64,000 nt of DNA from positions 38,924-102,923 of the forward strand of contig JAEBDY010000023.1 in NCBI GenBank assembly GCA_049997955.1, in the 5' to 3' direction. Below, in pieces: positions 63,947 to 64,000 of the stretch. This stretch comes from Umezawaea sp049997955 (GTDB lineage Bacteria > Actinomycetota > Actinomycetes > Mycobacteriales > Pseudonocardiaceae). Both the position numbers and the translations under genes were made by a program. A model generated the notes under the pieces. That model did not search any database and was not told the DNA's origin. It worked only from the letters and a program-made list of their open reading frames with translations. The stretch's first letter is position 1. Every line of letters starts with the position of its first letter.

Positions 63947-64000
63947 GTGACCCTGCTGGACGTCCTGGACCGGGCCGAGAGAATTTCGGCGCGCTGGCGG
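63947..64000 (+). CDS. Possible start of a gene running off the right edge
   Basis: A GTG preceded by CTGGGAG reads VTLLDVLDRAERISARWR to the end of the window. Good codon bias and a binding site suggest a real start, but 18 codons do not identify it. The preceding 80 bases are unusually A/T-rich and may hold its promoter. Confidence 0.35.
   Translation, partial: MTLLDVLDRAERISARWR

Noticed and set aside
1..64000. CRISPR arrays and tRNA or rRNA genes
   Set aside because: No regularly spaced direct repeats and no recognisable tRNA cloverleaf or rRNA segments were seen on either strand; a covariance search could still find a missed tRNA.

Overview
The window reads as the chromosome of a high-GC, soil-type actinomycete. 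It shows strong G/C third-position bias, GTG starts, purine-rich ribosome binding sites, a Rrf2 regulator, an nSTAND/WD40 regulator, an NRPS and secreted plant-polysaccharide hydrolases with CebR-type operators. Pseudonocardiales (Saccharothrix/Lentzea/Actinosynnema-like) is my guess at the order, by general feel only. No tRNA, rRNA or CRISPR array was seen.

Left arm, 1-20 kb. After the 3' end of a MocR-type regulator and a broken carboxylesterase come a divergent class-II DAHP-synthase homologue and an EntA/DhbA-type dehydrogenase, then a deleted IS5-like element. Next is a five-gene minus-strand operon (about 11154 down to 4457, ending in a strong rho-independent terminator): a fumarase/PcaB-superfamily lyase, a medium-chain oxidoreductase, an SRPBCC protein, an AMP-forming acyl-CoA-ligase-like enzyme and a large FAD/NAD(P) N-hydroxylase-like protein. 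Lyase plus FAD enzyme plus ligase is the gene set of the aspartate-nitrosuccinate (ANS) route, which makes nitrous acid, together with the ligase-type enzyme that spends it on diazotising an aromatic amine (CreE/CreD/CreM type). Facing it are a cysteine-bearing Rrf2 regulator, a transaldolase homologue, a fused PabA-PabB aminodeoxychorismate synthase, a small methyltransferase, a GAF/PucR regulator and an IS701-type DDE protein. My reading is a chorismate-derived aromatic amine that is then diazotised, controlled by a regulator that may sense nitrogen oxides. The DAHP-synthase and transaldolase homologues both lack canonical active-site residues.

Middle, 20-33.5 kb. This is an accessory stretch: an intact 1.18 kb insertion sequence with 29-bp inverted repeats, gene remnants, a plant-cell-wall block (GH43, GH74, GH30; the GH30 gene has a CebR operator), MarR and methyltransferase relics, a NarL-type two-component system and a serine-hydrolase lipoprotein.

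Right centre, 33.8-52.9 kb. This is an NRPS cluster. On the minus strand run a dimodular NRPS (C-A-T-C-A-T-TE), an FAD monooxygenase, a stand-alone condensation/PapA-like protein, an SDR and a P450, all joined by 4-bp start/stop overlaps. On the plus strand run an HTH-nSTAND-WD40 regulator, a P450, a DegT-type aminotransferase and a GT1 glycosyltransferase. The first adenylation domain carries the textbook serine code; the second is proline-like. A glycosylated, oxidised small lipo- or aryl-dipeptide is a reasonable product class.

Right arm, 52.9-64 kb. This is an insertion-sequence graveyard: IS4, IS30, IS5 and IS3 relics and a group II intron hairpin. Among them are a CBM2-PL11 rhamnogalacturonan lyase with a second perfect CebR operator, a GH51 fragment, an intact SDR and a two-gene operon (HTH protein plus alpha/beta hydrolase) preceded by two tandem TTGAC-N7-GTCAA operators.
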